64,000 nt of DNA from Talinum fruticosum (lineage: Eukaryota > Streptophyta > Magnoliopsida > Caryophyllales > Talinaceae): positions 1,612,001-1,676,000 of the forward strand of contig JAITYX010000033.1 of the NCBI GenBank assembly GCA_021018815.1, in the 5' to 3' direction. Below the pieces are notes generated by a model. That model was not told where the DNA came from. It ran no database searches and saw nothing but the letters and a program-made list of their open reading frames with translations. Shown piece after piece: positions 51,601 through 63,054 of this stretch. Each line of letters begins with the position of its first letter. The first letter of the stretch is position 1. Made by a program: the position numbers and the translations under genes.

Positions 51601-52500
51601 GGATTTTGGGTTCGGAGGTGGAAATGCAAACCCTAGAAGATGGACTGTGAAGAATGGATGGGTGAGAGGGTGAGAGGGGGGATACAGAGAGAGAGGAGGG
51701 ACGATGAAAATTCGTGACTCCGGTTCGAGGCTACCTTTGCGGTTCCGAAGAGATACCGGTTTATTTTAAAGAGTTTAGGAATTGGGTGCAACTGCAGTGC
51801 AGAGTGCGTTCCAAATGGTCCGGCTCGACCGCTTAAAATGATGCAGCTGAATTAGATAAAAATATTACCTTAAAAACGTTTTAAAAAATTAAATTTTAAT
51901 AATAAAATTAAAATTAATTAATTAAAATATATTTTCAAAGATTTTATTAGTTTTTTTAGAATAATGGTTAAATTTCATTAATTAAAGGTCATATAACATA
52001 TATAATAAAAATTAAATTGAAACAAATTTATAACTAAAATAATAAAACAAATCTTTCGATTGAAATGACTAATTGAAACTCTTTTAAACATTCATCTTTT
52101 ACTTAATTATTGTTTCATCATACAACCTCTAGCGATGAGATCTATAAATTTTGTATAATCTTCCTATTGAATATATTTATTTGTTAATAGTTCGAATTTG
52201 AAAAGCTGATACTCATTACATGTCCATCTCACAGATCAATAAACAATTCAATTACATATAACTATAGTATTATGAAAAAAAAAAAACTGATATAATCCCT
52301 CCAAGAGCAACAGGCAATACAACTTATTAAATGAATGTGTGGAAAAACTCTTGCAAATATTGAGATAATAATTATTTGTACAGAAAAATACTAAATAAAA
52401 TATAAAATAAATATAGATTGGGGCTTATCGTTTTTTTAACCAAATAGGGCTTATATTAATGAGCAATTAATAACATTATATATGGCTTTTGTGGTCAAAT
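51601..52500. other. SERRATE promoter region and AT-rich spacer
   Basis: The first ~150 bases are GC/GA-rich and probably carry the SERRATE 5' leader and core promoter. The rest is AT-rich with no gene or transposon end I can support. Confidence 0.5.
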
Positions 52501-52594
52501 CGTAGACAAAAATTACACAAGGTATAGTGTAACTAATTACGAGCTCCTTAGGTATGAAAAATTACTCCCGAGTTACCCTAAGGCATGGTGTAAC

Positions 52595-55118
52595 TAGCGC
52601 CGGCAAAAATCCGTTCGACCCGATAGTCCGAATTTGTCCGACCTGAAAAAATCGAATCCAATCACAAAATTTTTGTCCCAATTTTAAATTCGTACAATCG
52701 ATCATGTCCAAATTGAAATTCCGGTCGGGCTTGAGTTTTGCAATTCGGGTCCGAGTTGTCCGAATTTTGTGATTTATTCGGGTTCGGACAATCGGACAAC
52801 TTGGTTCGGACATTCTGCCTTTCGAGTTTACGTATAATTTAATGCAAAATCTACAAATTTTCAATAAAATATTCGGACATCGAAAATTTAGGTTCGGGTT
52901 CGGTCACATACATAATTTCGATTCAATTTTTAATAGTTCATATCACAAATTCGGACATTCGGGTTCGGGTTTGGTCGGGGCATCTGTTAAGAAGAATTCA
53001 AGTCTTAAAATTTATAACTGCAAGTGCACGACGTAGTTGTAGTTAGGTGGCAAGCACGGGTCGTGTCCATAAAAAGTTGTGTCTCAAATATCGAGTTAAC
53101 TTAAACTTTTTGTCTAGGTGAATCAACGCAGATGAGATATATATGACGATTAAACTAACCTAGAAAGAAATAAAAATATACTCGAGGTTGTGATTTTACC
53201 ACTTAATAAACTAACTAATCAAACCATGCCTAAACCTACCCAAATTTATATAAGTATTTAGGAGTGATCGGTTGCACCATCAAAATCTACTTAAGTCCTT
53301 TCGAGGGTCATGAGCTTGTCTAATTATTTTAACCACCTACTTTTGTAGGGTTAGCCCAACTAGACAACAAAAATAGTAACATCAAATCTAACTAAGATTC
53401 AAGCTATTTTCATGCCAAAATCTCAACTATTCTCTTTGCCCACACTAGCAAATTTACTCCACCTTTCATTGATAGACCAACCGTCTAAAAATCAAGATGA
53501 AAAGATTAGGGATGGCAATGGGGCGGGTCGGGGTCGGAGGGACATCCCCCGCCCCGTCCCTACCCCCGCCGGGTACCCAATCTCCACCGGGGCCCGCTTC
53601 CCGCCTCCACCCAGGAGAGAGAGCGGCGAGAGAGAGGAGAGAGAGCACGGCGAGGAGGAGAGAGAGAGAGCACGACGAGAGGGAGGAGAGAGAGACCACG
53701 GCGACGGCGAGAGGGAGACGGCGACGGCGACGGCGACGAGGGAGACGGAACAGCGAGAGGGAGAGCCAACGAGAGACAGCGAGAGGGAGAGATGAGAGAC
53801 GGCGAGAGGGAGCAGAGAGAGGAGAGAGAGAGAGCATCTAGAGGTTGAGAGGACCGAGGAGAGAGAGAGGAGGGAGGCAGAGACTTAGCTTTTATAGTTA
53901 GGGTTTTGGGGAAGGGAAATTACGAGATATAACCCTAATTTTAAATTTTTTTTTTTAAAAACGGGGACGGGGACGGGGCGGGGAACGGGGCCAGGATTTT
54001 CCCGGCCCCGTCCCCGTCCCTGCTCGGGGGAATTTTCCCCGTCCCGCCCCATTCCCCGTTCGGGCGGGATTTTTCCCGATACGGGTCGGGGCCCCGGCGA
54101 GGCGGGAATCCCCGCCCGTTGCCATCCCTAGAAAAGACTCTTTCGAGTATCTCATCGAACTTGTGGCGGGTAAGAGAAACAATCCCAAAATAATAGCATA
54201 AATTAGCTAAATAAAGGCTCAAGCAATATCGATTAGCCATTAGAGAGGCTAATAACAACCAAAGCAACCAACTTTAACAACGAATTGATATAAAAACATG
54301 AAATAAACATAAAAACTACACTAAAGAACAAAGTAGCTTAAACCGACATGAGCAAGAACATAAACTAATTGATTAAACTCAAACATGAAAACAAACAATT
54401 AATCTAATTATAATTAACATCTAAACTAAGAAAAATCAAATCTTTAAACTAAATTGAACAACCAAAAGAATAAACTTGAAATAAAGAGAAAAAGAGAAAG
54501 AGAAAACTTATGCTTGAATTGAAATCGAAGGCTTGAATACGAAATCTTGTACAAATCTCTACATTAATCTCCCCTTTAATGGGGTTTTATTTTGGGTAAG
54601 CAAGAACCCTAAGAGATCCCTAAAATCCCTAAACACCGAGCTCCCAAAATTAGAGCCAAAGTTTCCTTTTATAACCTATAAAAACCGAGCAAAAAATGAA
54701 CCCAGGTCGTTGCACGGTCGTGCAACTTCTGCACGAGTACTGTGTAATTTTTGGTCAAGTCGCACAGCCATGCAAGTTTTACACCGATACTTGTGCAACT
54801 TCTGCACGGTTGTGCAGAAGTTGCACTACTGCATGTGCACATTATTGCCTTCCTCGTTTTATTTCCTTTTTGGCTCTAAATTTTTACTATTGTCTCGATT
54901 TGATTTATCACCTACAAAAGTAAGAAAACGAGTAAAAATCCTAAATTATATTATTTTACGAGTCAAAAATTAAGTAAATAAGGGTATAAATGATGTAATA
55001 TTTGGACCGAAAACCGTCAAAATCTGCAATTCGGACAAGATCCGGGTATGATGTTTTTGTCCGAATATCCGAATTGTCCGAACCCGACTTGACCCGAACC
55101 TGAATTTTTCCAGCGCTA
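52595..55118. mobile_element. hAT-type element (2.5 kb) with perfect 8-bp target duplication
   Basis: The left end TAGCGCCGGCAAAAATC and the reverse complement of the right end TAGCGCTGGAAAAATTC form imperfect terminal inverted repeats. The flanks carry GGTGTAAC at 52587-52594 and 55119-55126. Uninterrupted host subrepeats nearby contain GTGTAACTATTTACG, so the pre-insertion site can be read directly. Both ends are rich in TCGGAC/TTCGGG words. No transposase is visible. The middle looks like other inserted DNA, including the small hAT element at 53507 and a stretch near 54700-54850 with repeated TTGCACGGT/GTGCAACTTCTGCAC words. Confidence 0.85.
53507..54130. mobile_element. Small non-autonomous hAT element nested inside the larger one
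   Basis: The ends are TAGGGATGGCAATGGGGCGG on the left and, reversed, TAGGGATGGCAACGGGCGGG on the right. The flanks are GAAAAGAT (53499-53506) and GAAAAGAC (54131-54138), an 8-bp duplication with one mismatch. The 624-bp interior is largely GAGAGA/GGCGAC low-complexity sequence, which produces spurious Arg/Glu-rich frames on both strands. Confidence 0.88.
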
Positions 55119-55940
55119 GGTGTAACTATTTACGGGCCACTCGAGTATGAAAAACTACTTCTATGTACCCTAAGGTATGATATATCTATTTACGAGGCCC
55201 ATGAGGTATGAAAAAACTATTCCTATGTACCCTAAGGTATGATATAGTTATTTACAAGCCCCTTAGGTATGAAAAACTACTCGAGAGGAACCTTTCTTTT
55301 GGCGTAATATTATTGAATTAAATTGTTGTTGAACTAAAATAGAGAGAGAGAAAAGGCGAACGGAGAGATAAGAGGGAGAGGACGAACTAACGAATAAAGA
55401 TGGGTGAGAGATGAACAAAGAGATGCGAGAGAGGGCGAACAAACAAGAGAGGAAAAAGCGGAATGAATGAACTTCGAGATTGGGGGAGAAGGGAACGATC
55501 ACGAAAAGAAGTGAACAAAACGAACAAAGAATAAAGGAAAATCGAACAAAGAAAAGAAGATAGCAAAACGAATGAACGAACAAATAAATAAAGACTAAGG
55601 GTTTTTAACATAAAAAAAACAATATTTTAAAATTCTTTGGTTTATTTTTTTGTAGGATTCATTAAGGTAAAATAGATTTTTCATATATCGGGTATCCTTA
55701 TGGGCTGCAAAAACATTATACCAAAAGGAAGGGTACCTACAACTAGTTTTTTATACCCGAGGGGTCCGTAAATAGTTATATCATAATTCGGGGTATTCGG
55801 TAGTAGTTTTTCATACCCGAGGGGTATGTAAATAGTTACACCATACCTTAGGGTATCTATGAGTAATTTTTTCATACCCGAAAGGGGCCTCGTAAATAGT
55901 TACGCCACACCTTAGAGTATATTTGTGTAGTTTTTTATTT

Positions 55941-57190
55941 GATAATTGATAAAAAGTCAATGGCATCCCCTAAATAAAAAAATAGATAAAATTTTCTAGA
56001 TAGAAGGGGAGGAGTGGAGTTTAAGACTTTATTATATTATTAAAAATTTTATTAGTTAAATTAATTAATATTCGTAAAAAGAGTGTTTTTAGAATTTAAA
56101 GTCGATGGAGGCTAACTTTTCTTTTAAATGGAAGTACGGAGCCTACTAAGTAATTGTATGAGACGTTTTTTTTATAAAAAAACTGCAATCTTACTTAAAG
56201 AAATTATTTTAAATGTATTTCTTTAAATGTATACTTGACCTATTATAATTGGTTTATTTTATTTATTTTTTAAATCCCAACATTAAAAAGATGATGAGAA
56301 TTACATTTATAATAGAAATACAATATTATTTTGAGATAAATAATAATCAGCAAGCTCATTTTAAATAAGTGAATGAATACTATATAGAACTGCTGGAGTG
56401 AAGTTGAATTTTCATAATGCGTATATATCTTGTAACGCCCCCACCCTTGGGTAGGGACGTCATATCGCCAGGACATTCTTCAAGGATCCTTAAGGCTAAT
56501 ATAGGTAACAACTTGGCAAATATAACCTGTTTGCTAAACTATTGGAAGTTGAACTAGAAACCCTTTTTTTCGATAGACAAGTTATGATGAGTTTTGAGCC
56601 CACACAACTTCGGGTTAAACTTTTGGGTTCATACAACCTTACACCATAAAACAAAGTACAATAATAACAGAGTTTTGGTGGGAGCGTCTACAAATGTCAA
56701 CCTATATCTAGCTACAAACATGCCCGATTACCAAATAAGTCTTACATATCATGCTCAAAAGCATACACAATTAAACATAAGTAGTCAATGCATTAAAGTT
56801 CCTTGTAGTTAAAATGGCATCAAAACGGCCTCCAAAATGATAACATTTTTCAAGAACCTTATTGTTACTCTAGATCCGAAAAGATGAAAAAGTAGGGGAA
56901 TGAGCAACCACAGCTCAAAGGGAGTCATTCGCCTCCTAAAAACCAAAATAACTTTGCATGCATACATATATATAAATATAATAGCAATCAATACGTAATG
57001 ACTATAATATTAGTAATCAAGTCGCATCATAAAAATAATCTTACCTTACTCTACCCTTAATCGAATGGGAAAATGATAATGCATTAGAACTCAAGTGAAC
57101 CACATTTTCTTCACAAATGTGACCAATTAATTCCCAATCTGGAACTTAGCTTAATTTTTATCATCTTTAATTTCTTTGGGCAAAACTAGT
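55941..57190. other. AT-rich spacer with a possible LTR edge
   Basis: No gene. At 56431 a TGTAACGCCCCCACCC word resembles the start of a Ty3/gypsy-type LTR, and the following sequence leads into the 154-bp array. I could not find a matching partner terminus. Confidence 0.4.
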
Positions 57191-60100
57191 ACCTTGGTAC
57201 TCAACTAACGCCTGTGAGCCGACCCAACATACCACGGTGCATGGGATTCGGAACCACTCACGCATGTGTACAAGTTTCCTATCCGGGAGGACTTGTAATA
57301 TAAGAGTGAAAGTCGTTGCCCTCAGGCCGGAATATGTCACTTTCGTAGATTTTGTATTTTGACGCTCTGTGAGTTGACCCAACGTACCACGGTACAGGGA
57401 TTCGGAACCACTCAAGCATACACCCAAGTTTACTACCCGGAAGGACTCGTAATCTAGGAGTGAAAGCCGCTACCCATGGGTCGGAATATGTCACCTTCCT
57501 AGACTTGGTATTTCGACGCCTGTGAGCCGACCCAATATACGACGGTACAGGGATTCGAAAACACTCACGCGTATACTCAAGTTTCCTATCCGGGAGGACT
57601 CGTAATCTAGGAGTGAAAGCCGCTGTCCTTAGGCCGGAATAAGTCATCTCCCTAGATTTCGTATTTTGACGCTTGTGAGCCGACCCAACGCACCACGGTA
57701 CTAGGACTCGGAACCACTCACGCGTTTACCCAAGTTTACTACCCGGAAGAACTCATGATGTTGTAACAACCCGACCCTAAACCGCATTGTTTATTTAATT
57801 AATTCATTAATTATAAGATTTATACGATTGAGCGCGTGCACTTCAATTCGAGATTTTATATTTAAAGTATTTTTATACATGCGTTATGCGGTTAAGGCGA
57901 CGAAGTGGCCCTAATAAAAATCTCGTAATAAAGTTATAATTTGTTAACGCCATTATTAAAATAGAAATTAAAAAAAATAATAATAATAAATAAATAAATA
58001 AGTAACTAAATAAATACATAAAAATAAATGTAGAAAAGAAAAAAATGAAAAAAAATAAATGAATCAGATTTTTTAAAGAAAAATCCAGATACAGATTTAT
58101 CCGGAATTAAGTAGAAAAAAAAAGAAGAAAAAGTGAGGCGGTTAAAACCAAGATAATCGGGCAAGTTCAATTCAATTGCCTCACTGCCTTCCCTCCTCCC
58201 GTCCTCCCCTGCTTCCCCTGCTCCTCCCGTCCTCCCCTGCTTCTTCTTCCCCGTGGCGCCTTCTCCGGCCACCAGCGCCATCGACGACGGCAGGAGACCG
58301 GCGCCGGTCGTCCCCGTTCCTCTCTGTTTCGCTTCCTCCCTCGCTCGCGCTCTCGCCGTCTCTCTCGCCTCCCGCTAGGCGCTGCAGATTCCCGCCGCGG
58401 CCACCTGACGGCCAACCACCAGCCGGAGTTCATCGCCGACCCTACCGAGTGGTTGCCGGTGCAGCTGCCGACCACCACCACCCCTGCTCGACCTCTTCGA
58501 CTTCTCCTCTTCGAATCTGAAGGTAAACACGCTAAACCCTAAATTATCAAGTTTCGATTTATTTAGATAATTGTAACTATAAATTGAAGTGTATGATTTA
58601 GAATTGTGTTGTTGAGTGAAATTGAGGATTGATTTGAGAATATTCAAACTGGTATGAATGACTAAGTTATGGCAGTGGATGGATTGATTGTGTATAGTGT
58701 ATAGAGGTAATTTCTTTTAAGGAATTATAATGTAGAGAACGAAATTAGGGATGTTGGGTTATGTAATTGAGTAACTGGATGGATTCTCGAGATTTTGGGG
58801 AATGAATATATCGAGCAAATGAAGGCAGAGTACATGTAGAAACTAAACTAGCTAACGTGTAAATGTAGAGACGTAAAGAAAACTTGGAGCATTAAGTTGT
58901 CTAATTGTGATCGTGAATGTGAATTTTGTTGTGAAAGTAATGCTCATGACCTTAAATTGATATGGGTATGGAGTTTGAGCAATTTGGTTAATGGTGAAGC
59001 CTTCCTATGGGAAGGCATTGGCGGATTAAGCAATCACTTGGCTATGAGTTTGAATTCGATGAAAGAAAGAATAAAGAAATTACGTTGGGAATGAGGATCG
59101 AAAGATAAGTTGGGCTGGCAGATTAATCGAATTAGTGGCATCAAATAAGAATAATAATAATAATGCTAATAGTAATGACGACAACAATGTGGGTAGCAAT
59201 CATAAGAATTATTAAGAGCGTGTTTCACATCTTTTTAATAAATATAATAATGATAAGTGATTAATCATACATGTATATATATACACCTTTTCCATTCACG
59301 CCAACAAATGCACTGAACTACATAAATAACATTAGTTATCTGATTAGCTTAATCGATTTCTCTAATTAGTAGACGTTGTTGTCCATGATCAAAACGTAAC
59401 TAATGCAGTGAAGTTGTGTAAGGGAGACGTAGTTACCTGATTGAGTAACAAATATAGAAAATGAAGTAAGGCACCCATACTTATGCGAATTCAAGTATTA
59501 AAACTCAAGGAAAACCTCATTAACAATGGAAATCTATTAGAAACAGAATTGAGGCCACTTCGGCTGCCGAAAAGCTAGTAACTTAAATTTTCATAAAAAG
59601 GGGAGAAAGCAAACATCCTCGGTTCGAGTACGTTCATTGCCTGTACCTTTCGAAAACTCACATGTTTCATCAAATCTCAACATTTCTCATATATGCAATT
59701 AATAATGAATCATTTACAAGGCAAGTTTTGCCACCTAATTAAATGGTCCCCGCCCAATTATCAATTACCAAGGGCTTAGGCTCGCCAATTATACCGCGCG
59801 CGGCGTCAACTCGGGTTATCGATTGGCCGGGGGTGACATGTTCAACGATCGTATCAATTACCAAGGGGTTCCACTTCCAGATAATAATCGGCAAGCAATT
59901 TTACTTATATTCTCTCCCCTGATTTCAAACTAAAATGAATTGAAATGCGCGCGCTCAATCAAAATATTCTTCAAGTTATTTTACAATGCAGGAATGTTCG
60001 TACTGAGTTTCGACTCATTCTTTGAATTACTTTGATGTTTTGTTTTTAGGAAAAGCATCTGTGAACAGCCCTTCGCCTAAGCAGCCTGGCGGGAGCAAGA

Positions 60101-61010
60101 CTTAGCCGGATATTTCATTGCCATTGTTCTGTGATGGGTTAGATGCTCACAGTGATGCTCATCCTCGCTAATTTTGGGTTTGACTTCAGGTTGTAATTAA
60201 GCATTGCGTATTTCCTATTATAGTCCGTTGTAATGGTCACTAATGTTTGTAAATACGTAGCAAAACTGTGCTTGGGATTGGCTACTTAAGTTGTCGGGAT
60301 GACACCTTGCGACACAGCTGAGGCATAACCACTAGACACTCGTTTATTATGGTATTTTAAGTCAGCCTTGTCCTTTTGTTAGGGCGGCGGTAACGCCTTC
60401 AGCTATTAACTTCCGCTGCGACCTTACCTAATATTCTCGGATTAGGGAGTTATTAGGTGACGGTAGCTGAGGGCGTTACGGATGTAGAAGTGAGAGCCGC
60501 TACCCGTAGGTCGGAATATGTCACCTTCTTAGACTTGGTACTTTGACGCCTGTGAGCTGACCCAACGTACCACGATATCTGGGATCGGAACCACTCATAC
60601 CCAAGTTTACTACCTGGAAGGACTCGTGATCTAGGAGTGAAAGGAGCTACCCGTGGGTCGGAATATGTCACCTTCCTAAACTTGGTATTTCGACGCCTGT
60701 GAGCTGACTCGATGTACGACAATACAGGTATTCGAAAACACTCACGCGTATACTCAAGTTTCCTATCCGGGAGGACTCGTAATCTAGGAGTGAAAGCCAC
60801 TGCCCTCAGGCCGAAATAAGTTATCTTTCTAGATTTTGTATTTCGACGCCTGTGAGCCGACCCAACATACCATGGTATTGGGACTCGGAACCACTCACGT
60901 GTATACCCAAGTTTAATACCCGGAAGGACTTATGATCTAGGAGTGAAAGCCGTTACCAAGGCCGGAATATCATCTCATGCCACCTTCCTAGATTTTGTAC
61001 CGGTAAAGCG
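57190..61010. repeat. ~154-bp tandem array, split by an LTR-like insertion
   Basis: Units begin with CGCCTGTGAGCCGACCCAAC and continue with GGGATTCGGAACCACTCACG, CCCAAGTTTACTACCCGGAA, CTAGGAGTGAAAGCCGC and TCGGAATATGTCACCTTC. Starts are at 57209, 57363, 57517 and 57670, and after the insertion at 60547, 60694 and 60847, giving spacings of 147-154 bases. Unit copies are clearly diverged. The block 57762-60480 is foreign to the array. Open frames across the units share peptide words such as YTRECFRIPVPS but look incidental. Confidence 0.9.
57762..60480. mobile_element. LTR-like insertion (probable solo LTR, 2.7 kb) with 5-bp target duplication
   Basis: The insertion starts TGTAACAACCCGACCC and ends GAGGGCGTTACG, whose reverse complement CGTAACGCCCTC mirrors the start. 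It is flanked by GATGT at 57757-57761 and 60481-60485, and removing it restores the 154-bp repeat phase. TG start, short inverted ends and a 5-bp duplication are typical of LTR retroelements; the ends resemble Tekay/chromovirus-type Ty3/gypsy LTRs. No gag or pol is inside. A GC/CT-rich patch (58176-58520) gives a proline-rich spurious frame. The final base is G rather than the usual A. Confidence 0.75.
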
Positions 61011-62860
61011 CTCAAACTCAAGAAATCAACTTCCCATTTTATGTTATGTTTGTTATCTCTATCATTTCTTCACGTATGTATTTAGTAAATTGCTTCATGA
61101 GACCCAAAGTCATACTTCAAGTCTTAGACTCATTTTTCAACACAAAATACAAAGTGTACAAGCATCACGAGGACAAAGCCCTCGGGTTGTGGGGTCCAAA
61201 ATTGCTTTGGAGGTCTCCACAGACCTTCCCCCAATGGAGGTCAATGGTTGGCTTTACAGGTTATTCAGGGCTTTCCCATGGTCAGTGGGGACTTCTGGTG
61301 GCCAGCACGGGCTATCCCATGGCATGTGGGAGCACCCGCGGTGGGTGTTTTGGGTCAATTAACTCAATGTTGGCCACCACAGCCTGTGGGGGCACCCGTG
61401 GTGGGTGGCAGTAGCCCCCAAACTCCCTTTTCTTATCTTCTACATATTTTGTCTTTGTGAAATATATGTGAAAGGTTTATTTTATAAATTTTCAGCATTC
61501 TAAGTATCATATTAGCTCAATAAAACCCATTAAAATGCACATGCAAGATACATACTTCTCATACCAAGTTTTTGGCAAACCCACATTTCCGATCCTCGAT
61601 CTCCAAAAACATTATACCAAGTATATTCTCTAACAAGTGTCAAACCCAAACTTCAACAAAACCATAATTTCACAAAGATTTGAACATGATTGATACACTT
61701 CCATCTTCATGCATGAAATTATAACAATAAAAGAGAAGTTTAACCAAGTACATGATGATGATCATGTTTCTACTCCTTTTTCTTTCTAACATCCTCCTGA
61801 CATATTTATATCAATGAGTCACTCCAAAAACACATACATGCAACAATCTCTTAAAGTTTTGGGCATTCAAAGTTGGTCTACAAGCACACTTACGAAATTC
61901 ATTTTGGTTGGAAAATCATATATATGGAGAGGAGAAGGAAACCCACCTTAATGAAGATGGTTAGAGCTAAGTTTTTGTTGGTTGTTGTATTCTTAAATCT
62001 TCCTTCTACCCCCTTACCTTTGTTCTCGGCTTTATTAGTTCTTGGTGAAAATATTTAACAATAGAGGTTGAAATTTGAAATCAATGAGATTGAAAAAGAT
62101 GTAGTTTCCTTTATTCTCTCTCCCTAGCTTTCTCTCTCCCTCTCTTATGTGGAGCTGCTGGATTTTACATGAGGAAATGAGCCAGAATTCAACATCACAT
62201 TTGAATTATGTATCAGATTTGGAGGGTTGCAATTATTATTTGGAGTAAGTAGTAGATAGATTGAGTGTGTCAGATTTGAGGAGGGGAATGGTGCTGCAAT
62301 GATGGTTGGAGCATGGTGGTAGAGGTAGAGCGCAGCAATAGACAAAGGTGGAAGGAGAAGCAATCAGATTTTGTTTTGCCTACATGCTGAGGTTTTGAGA
62401 TGAAACGAATATGTTTTGGATGTTTAGACATTAGCAAGATAATCATGCTTTATGATTTATTTACCTCAAGCAACTAGCAAACCAAATGAATATTTTCTAA
62501 ACTTAGTCCTAATATTATTTTCAACTAAGTTAACCGTTAATTAACAAATTTATAACTAAATACATATATATAAATTAACTAGCACATTATGAATTTTATT
62601 ATAACCAACTATTAAATTAAGGTGTTTAGAGGATAAATCATATATATTAATCAAATACTTTTAAAGTTACATATCTTTTGTCCAATCTAATTATTTTTAT
62701 GGTGTTAGTGTCTTATCATGCATCATTATTAAAAAAAAATGTAAATGTGTTTGAGGTTTTTTTATTTAAAAAAACAAAAATGTTATGGGAGGTTTTATTA
62801 ATTAATTATTATTTTTTTTTTAAGAAGAGAGAATACTTGGGCTGACCTTCCTTTATCGGA
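61010..62860. other. Repeat-derived spacer upstream of the eL30 gene
   Basis: No supported gene. A GC-rich patch at about 61180-61420 has GTGGGGGCACCCGTGGTGGG-like words repeated twice, and 62100-62400 is CT- then GA-rich. Both look like retroelement-derived sequence. Distal promoter elements of the ribosomal-protein gene may lie at the right end. Confidence 0.45.
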
Positions 62861-62888
62861 AAGCCCCAATGTTCCCGAACTAATACAC

Positions 62889-62946
62889 ATGGGCTTTCTA
62901 ATGGGCCTCGAAAGTTCAATCCATTTTTTATGTGAGAAAACCCTAA
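62889..62946 (+). promoter_or_regulatory. Ribosomal-protein-type promoter: two site II motifs and a telo-box
   Basis: Site II elements TGGGCT (62890) and TGGGCC (62902) are followed by a telo-box AAACCCTAA (62938-62946), about 110 bases before the eL30 start codon. In plants this combination is characteristic of ribosomal-protein and translation genes and binds TCP and telo-box factors. The motifs are visible; their activity here is inferred. Confidence 0.75.
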
Positions 62947-63054
62947 GATTATAAATCCGCCATTGCTAGGTTAAGCTCTCAGAATCAGTGGTAGCCGCTG
63001 GTAAGTCGATCTCCTTCCTCTCCATCCTCTCTCCTCACCACACCAGACGCCGCC

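Larger units (their letters stand above)
52500..55940. mobile_element. Foldback-like element built of ~65-bp subrepeats, interrupted by a hAT element
   Basis: The left arm (52500-52594, resuming 55119-55285) is made of units containing ACCCTAAGGTATGATATAGT, TTTACGAGGCCC and GGTATGAAAAACTAC. The right arm (about 55680-55935) carries the same units inverted, as in GTAAATAGTTACACCATACC and TTAGGGTAT. Between the arms is an A/G-rich stretch with no recognisable protein. Inverted arms of short internal repeats match a foldback or long-TIR, Mutator-like non-autonomous element. The exact ends are not defined. Confidence 0.65.

Noticed and set aside
53412..53841. Arg/Glu-rich frames of 114-127 codons on the plus strand and Ser/Leu/Pro frames on the minus strand
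   Set aside because: They lie in the GAGAGA low-complexity interior of a small hAT element and run across its TIR; not a gene.
54533..54973. 146-codon frame with HGRATSARVLCNFW-type sequence
   Set aside because: It is in the repeat-rich interior of the hAT element; the repeated TGCACGGT/GTGCAACTT words explain it, and no transposase motif is visible.
58176..58520. Proline-rich 114-codon frame
   Set aside because: It sits inside the LTR-like insertion in a CT-rich patch, with no conserved domain and no intron-exon context.
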